Below, in pieces: positions 60,321 to 64,000 of a DNA stretch of 64,000 bases; the stretch's first letter is position 1; each line of letters starts with the position of its first letter. The translations under genes were made by a program, and so were the position numbers. Under the pieces are notes generated by a model. That model worked only from the letters and a program-made list of their open reading frames with translations, did no database searches and was not told where the DNA came from. The DNA lies in contig NZ_JBKHUI010000006.1 of the NCBI RefSeq assembly GCF_046569695.1, positions 62,001 through 126,000 on the forward strand. Direction: 5' to 3'. The DNA comes from Kluyvera sp046569695 (GTDB lineage Bacteria; Pseudomonadota; Gammaproteobacteria; Enterobacterales; Enterobacteriaceae).

Positions 60321-63011
60321 TTAGGCGATGGTACGTTGGATTTCGATGATTTCGAACACTTCGATCATATCGCCAACGCGAACGTCGTTGTAGTTCTTAA
60401 CGCCGATACCACATTCCATGCCGTTACGGACTTCGTTAACGTCATCTTTGAAGCGGCGCAGGGATTCCAGCTCGCCTTCATAGATAACCACGTTGTCGCG
60501 CAGAACGCGGATTGGGTTGTGACGCTTGATGGTACCTTCGGTAACCATACAGCCCGCGATCGCACCGAATTTCGGTGATTTGAACACGTCACGAACTTCA
60601 GCCAGACCAATGATCTGCTGTTTCAGTTCTGGAGACAGCATGCCGCTCATTGCCGCTTTCACTTCGTCGATCAGGTTATAGATGACGGAGTAGTAGCGCA
60701 GATCCAGGCTTTCTGACTCGATAACTTTACGAGCAGAGGCATCAGCACGTACGTTGAAGCCAACCAGGATAGCGTTGGATGCTGCAGCCAGGGTTGCGTC
60801 GGTTTCGGTGATACCACCTACGCCAGAACCGATGATCTTCACTTTCACTTCGTCGGTAGACAGTTTCAGCAAGGAGTCGGAGATCGCTTCCACAGAACCC
60901 TGTACGTCGGCCTTCAGTACGATGTTCACTTCGTGAACTTCGCCTTCGGTCATGTTGGCGAACATGTTCTCGAGTTTAGATTTCTGCTGACGAGCCAGTT
61001 TAACTTCACGGAATTTACCCTGACGGTACAGAGCAACTTCACGCGCTTTCTTCTCGTCACGAACGACTGTCACTTCGTCACCGGCAGCCGGAACACCGGA
61101 CAGACCCAGGATTTCCACTGGAATGGATGGACCCGCTTCCAGCACTTCCTGACCCAGTTCGTTACGCATCGCACGAACGCGACCGTATTCGAAGCCACAC
61201 AGTACGATATCGCCCTTATTCAGGGTACCTTCACGAACCAGGACGGTAGCAACTGGGCCACGACCTTTATCCAGGAAGGATTCGATTACCGCGCCGCTCG
61301 CCATACCTTTACGAACCGCTTTCAGCTCCAGAACTTCAGCCTGCAGCAGGATAGCGTTCAGCAGGTCGTCGATACCGGTACCCGCTTTTGCAGATACAGG
61401 AATGAACTGCGATTCGCCGCCCCACTCTTCCGGCATAACGCCGTACTGAGACAGTTCGTTCTTAACGCGATCCATATCGGCTTCTGGCTTATCGATTTTG
61501 TTCACAGCAACAACCAGAGGCACCTGCGCCGCTTTCGCGTGCTGGATTGCTTCGATGGTCTGCGGCATCACGCCGTCGTCTGCTGCAACAACCAGAACAA
61601 CGATATCCGTTGCCTGAGCACCACGAGCACGCATAGAGGTAAACGCTGCGTGGCCTGGGGTATCCAGGAAGGTGATCATCCCGTTTTCAGTTTCAACGTG
61701 ATATGCACCGATGTGCTGAGTAATGCCGCCCGCTTCGCCAGAGGCCACTTTCGTAGAACGAATGTAGTCCAGCAGAGAGGTTTTACCGTGGTCAACGTGA
61801 CCCATGATGGTCACAACCGGTGCGCGCGGTTCAGCCGCAGCACCTGTATCACGGTCGCTCATTACCGCTTCTTCCAGCTCGTTTTCACGACGCAGGATAA
61901 CTTTGTGGCCCATCTCTTCGGCAACCAGCTGTGCGGTTTCCTGGTCGATGACCTGGTTGATGGTGGCCATTGCGCCCAGCTTCATCATCGCTTTGATGAC
62001 CTGAGAGCCTTTCACCGCCATCTTGTTAGCCAGATCGCCAACGGTGATGGTTTCGCCAATCACAACGTCACGGTTAACGGCCTGAACCGGCTTCTGGAAG
62101 CCCTGTTGCAGTGCGGAACCTTTACGCTTGCCGCCTTTACCACCGCGACCAGCAGCACGTGCTTCTTCGCGATCGGCTTTAGATTCAGCGTGTTTGTTGC
62201 CTTTCTTCTGAGGACGAGCTGCTTTCGCCGCAGTGCGGGTACGGCCACGACCACCTTCAACTTCGCGGTCATTTTCGTCTTCAGCCTGTCGGGCGTGCTG
62301 AGAGGTAGTGACGTGATAATCGCTCGCATCTTCAATCGGTTCAGCGGTATTCACACCATTCTTCTCGTTTTCTTCTGCCATACGGCGAGCTTCTTCCGCT
62401 ACGCGGCGCGCTTCTTCTTCAAGCTTGCGACGTGCTTCTTCTTCCGCTTTGCGCTTCAGCTCGGCAGCTTCATTTTCACGGCGGGCTTTTTCGGCCTGGG
62501 CAGTTTTGGTCATATCGTCGGTCTGTTGATTGCTCACTTTGTCTTTTTCCGCAGCTTCACGTTTCGCTTTATCAGCGGCTTCACGATTAGCTTTTTCTGC
62601 GGCCTCACGTTCAGCTTTTTGTTGCGCCTCGCGTTTAGCTGCTTCTTCAGCTTCACGACGGGCTTGCTCTTCCGCTTCACGCTGCGCCTGCTCTTCCGCG
62701 GCCAGGCGTTCAGCCTCTTGCGGATCGCGTTTCACAAAGGTGCGTGTCTTGCGGACTTCGATTTGTACCGATTTGCTTTTTCCACCGGTACCTGGAATGT
62801 TGAGAGTACTGCGCGTTTTGCGCTGCAAAGTCAACTTATCTGGGGCGGAACCATTTTCACGGTTCAGATGCGCCAGTAAGGTTTGCTTCTCTTGCGCGGA
62901 CACAGAATCATCAGCACCTTTCGGGATGCCCGCATCAGCAAATTGCTGTACCAGGCGATCCACGGAGGTCTGTATTTCTGCAGCCAGCGTTTTTACGGTT
63001 ACATCTGTCAT
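60321..63011 (-). CDS. infB: InfB, translation initiation factor IF-2
   Basis: An 896-residue GTPase that brings fMet-tRNA to the 30S subunit. An N-terminal IF2_N module (1-50) is followed by a long Glu/Arg/Ala-rich helix (about 95-220). The G domain has GHVDHGKTSLLDYI (G1), GGITQHIGAYHV (G2), FLDTPGHAAF (G3) and NKIDKPEADMD (G4), and domains II-IV follow. An in-frame GTG at 62537 (VSNQQTDDMTK) corresponds to the E. coli IF2-beta start, so a shorter form is likely. It starts 24 bases after nusA. Confidence 0.97.
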   Translation of the reverse strand: MTDVTVKTLAAEIQTSVDRLVQQFADAGIPKGADDSVSAQEKQTLLAHLNRENGSAPDKLTLQRKTRSTLNIPGTGGKSKSVQIEVRKTRTFVKRDPQEAERLAAEEQAQREAEEQARREAEEAAKREAQQKAEREAAEKANREAADKAKREAAEKDKVSNQQTDDMTKTAQAEKARRENEAAELKRKAEEEARRKLEEEARRVAEEARRMAEENEKNGVNTAEPIEDASDYHVTTSQHARQAEDENDREVEGGRGRTRTAAKAARPQKKGNKHAESKADREEARAAGRGGKGGKRKGSALQQGFQKPVQAVNRDVVIGETITVGDLANKMAVKGSQVIKAMMKLGAMATINQVIDQETAQLVAEEMGHKVILRRENELEEAVMSDRDTGAAAEPRAPVVTIMGHVDHGKTSLLDYIRSTKVASGEAGGITQHIGAYHVETENGMITFLDTPGHAAFTSMRARGAQATDIVVLVVAADDGVMPQTIEAIQHAKAAQVPLVVAVNKIDKPEADMDRVKNELSQYGVMPEEWGGESQFIPVSAKAGTGIDDLLNAILLQAEVLELKAVRKGMASGAVIESFLDKGRGPVATVLVREGTLNKGDIVLCGFEYGRVRAMRNELGQEVLEAGPSIPVEILGLSGVPAAGDEVTVVRDEKKAREVALYRQGKFREVKLARQQKSKLENMFANMTEGEVHEVNIVLKADVQGSVEAISDSLLKLSTDEVKVKIIGSGVGGITETDATLAAASNAILVGFNVRADASARKVIESESLDLRYYSVIYNLIDEVKAAMSGMLSPELKQQIIGLAEVRDVFKSPKFGAIAGCMVTEGTIKRHNPIRVLRDNVVIYEGELESLRRFKDDVNEVRNGMECGIGVKNYNDVRVGDMIEVFEIIEIQRTIA

Positions 63012-63035
63012 ACTGTTCCTTCCTGCTACAGTTTA

Positions 63036-64000
63036 TTACGCTTCGTCACCGAACCAGCAGATATTACGGGCAGCCATAATCAGCTCACCGGCTTTCTCGT
63101 CGGTTAAGCCTTCGATATCCACCAGATCATCAATGCCTTGTTCGGCGAGATCTTCCAGCGTACAAACACCACGGGCAGCCAGTTTGAAGGCCATCTCACG
63201 ATCTAATCCTTCCAGATTCAGCAGATCGTCAGCCGGTTTATTATCACCGAGGCTCTCTTCCTGGGCCAGTGCCAGAGTGGTCAGTGCGTTTTTAGCACGC
63301 TCGCGCAGTGCTTCAACGGTGTCTTCATCCAGGCCATCAATGGCCAGCAGTTCTTTCATTGGCACATAGGCCAGTTCTTCCAGCGTGGAGAAGCCCTCTT
63401 CAACCAGCACGGTAGCGAAATCTTCATCAATATCGAGATATTTAGTGAAGGTATCGATAGCCGCGTGTGCTTCAGCCTGGTGCTTCGCCTGCAGGTCATC
63501 AACGGTCATGACGTTGAGTTCCCAGCCGCTCAGTTGAGAAGCCAGACGGACGTTCTGACCGTTACGGCCAATCGCCTGCGCCAGGTTGCCCGCTTCAACC
63601 GCGATATCCATGGTGTGTTTGTCTTCGTCAACCACAATGGATGCCACGTCGGCCGGAGCCATCGCGTTGATCACGAACTGCGCCGGGTTGTCGTCCCACA
63701 GCACGATATCGATACGTTCGCCGCCCAGCTCGGTAGAGACCGCCTGAACACGCGCGCCGCGCATACCAACGCAAGCACCGACTGGGTCGATACGTTTGTC
63801 ATTGGTCTTCACAGCGATTTTGGCACGAGAGCCCGGGTCGCGAGCAGCGGCTTTGATTTCGATAACTTCTTCACCGATTTCTGGCACTTCAATGCGGAAC
63901 AGTTCGATCAGCATTTCTGGCTTAGAACGGGTGACGAAGAGCTGCGCGCCGCGCGCTTCCGGACGTACGGAATACAGAACGCCACGAATACGGTCGCCTG
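63036..64000 (-). CDS. nusA: NusA, transcription elongation factor (N-terminal part outside window)
   Basis: About 321 C-terminal codons of the ~495-residue NusA. The frame runs to the window edge, so the 5' end is missing. Visible are the end of the S1 domain (GDRIRGVLYSVRPEARGAQLFVTRS), KH1 (DPVGACVGMRGARVQAV), KH2 (AIGRNGQNVRLASQLSGWELNVMT) and two acidic C-terminal repeats (ATVLVEEGFSTLEELAYVP and LAARGVCTLEDLAEQG). It acts in pausing, termination and antitermination. First visible gene of nusA-infB-rbfA-truB. Confidence 0.97.
   Translation of the reverse strand, partial: GDRIRGVLYSVRPEARGAQLFVTRSKPEMLIELFRIEVPEIGEEVIEIKAAARDPGSRAKIAVKTNDKRIDPVGACVGMRGARVQAVSTELGGERIDIVLWDDNPAQFVINAMAPADVASIVVDEDKHTMDIAVEAGNLAQAIGRNGQNVRLASQLSGWELNVMTVDDLQAKHQAEAHAAIDTFTKYLDIDEDFATVLVEEGFSTLEELAYVPMKELLAIDGLDEDTVEALRERAKNALTTLALAQEESLGDNKPADDLLNLEGLDREMAFKLAARGVCTLEDLAEQGIDDLVDIEGLTDEKAGELIMAARNICWFGDEA

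Noticed and set aside
60933..62879. A 648-codon open frame on the + strand across infB
   Set aside because: Antisense shadow of infB; Phe/Cys-rich translation without domains, and no ribosome-binding site.

Overview
The window is chromosomal DNA from a gammaproteobacterium of the family Enterobacteriaceae. Gene content and order follow the E. coli K-12 segment from yqjD to nusA, and the proteins are close to their E. coli counterparts. Missing or moved genes (no tdc operon, no prlF-yhaV, no agaBCD/agaI, no yhbO, and cus at an unusual place) point to a non-Escherichia genus in the Enterobacter, Lelliottia, Leclercia or Citrobacter range. I cannot fix the genus from the sequence alone.

Layout. 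1-5163: yqjD (5' end outside the window), yqjE, yqjK, yqjF, yqjG, yhaH, the LysR regulator yhaJ, yhaK and yhaL, with REP elements in the gaps. 5175-7824: the cysteine operon cyuP-cyuA. 8374-15486: a 7.1-kb AT-richer integrative element inserted in the 3' end of rnpB. 15467-22166: rnpB, the galactarate/glucarate genes garPLRK and the divergent garD. 22225-30663: the N-acetylgalactosamine cluster agaR, kbaZ-agaVWEFA and agaS-kbaY. 30746-35955: rsmI, lpoA, yraN, diaA, dolP, yraR. 36068-46234: copper/silver efflux cusCFBA and cusRS with an orphan ABC solute-binding protein between them. 46231-51288: yhbP, yhbQ, yhbS, ubiT, ubiU, ubiV, yhbW. 51431-64000: mtr, then the translation and RNA-decay block deaD (with leader peptide yrbN), nlpI, pnp, rpsO, truB, rbfA, infB and the C-terminal part of nusA, all on the minus strand.

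The accessory element is the part most worth study. It is bounded by imperfect direct repeats of the RNase P RNA 3' end (core CTGACCGATAAG). Reading leftward from rnpB, it carries a tyrosine integrase, a shortened Fur-like regulator preceded by a Fur-box-like site, an inovirus Gp2-type protein with an HUH motif and a one-piece DUF262-HNH protein of the GmrSD/SspE type. Beyond these lie a small serine recombinase behind six GGTATC/GATACC half-sites, an unrecognised membrane protein and a small exported protein. Insertion rebuilt the rnpB 3' end but moved the rnpB terminator 7 kb away. rnpB now reads toward int with no visible terminator between them, and the old terminator closes the exported-protein gene at the far edge. 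A 14-bp inverted repeat places the int ribosome-binding site and GTG start in a loop.

Functions fit together as catabolic modules (galactarate to glycerate-2-phosphate; GalNAc uptake, deacetylation, deamination and aldol cleavage; cysteine uptake and desulfidation), envelope assembly factors (lpoA, dolP, nlpI), periplasmic copper defence under CusRS, O2-independent ubiquinone synthesis (ubiTUV), and the cold-shock/ribosome-maturation operon.
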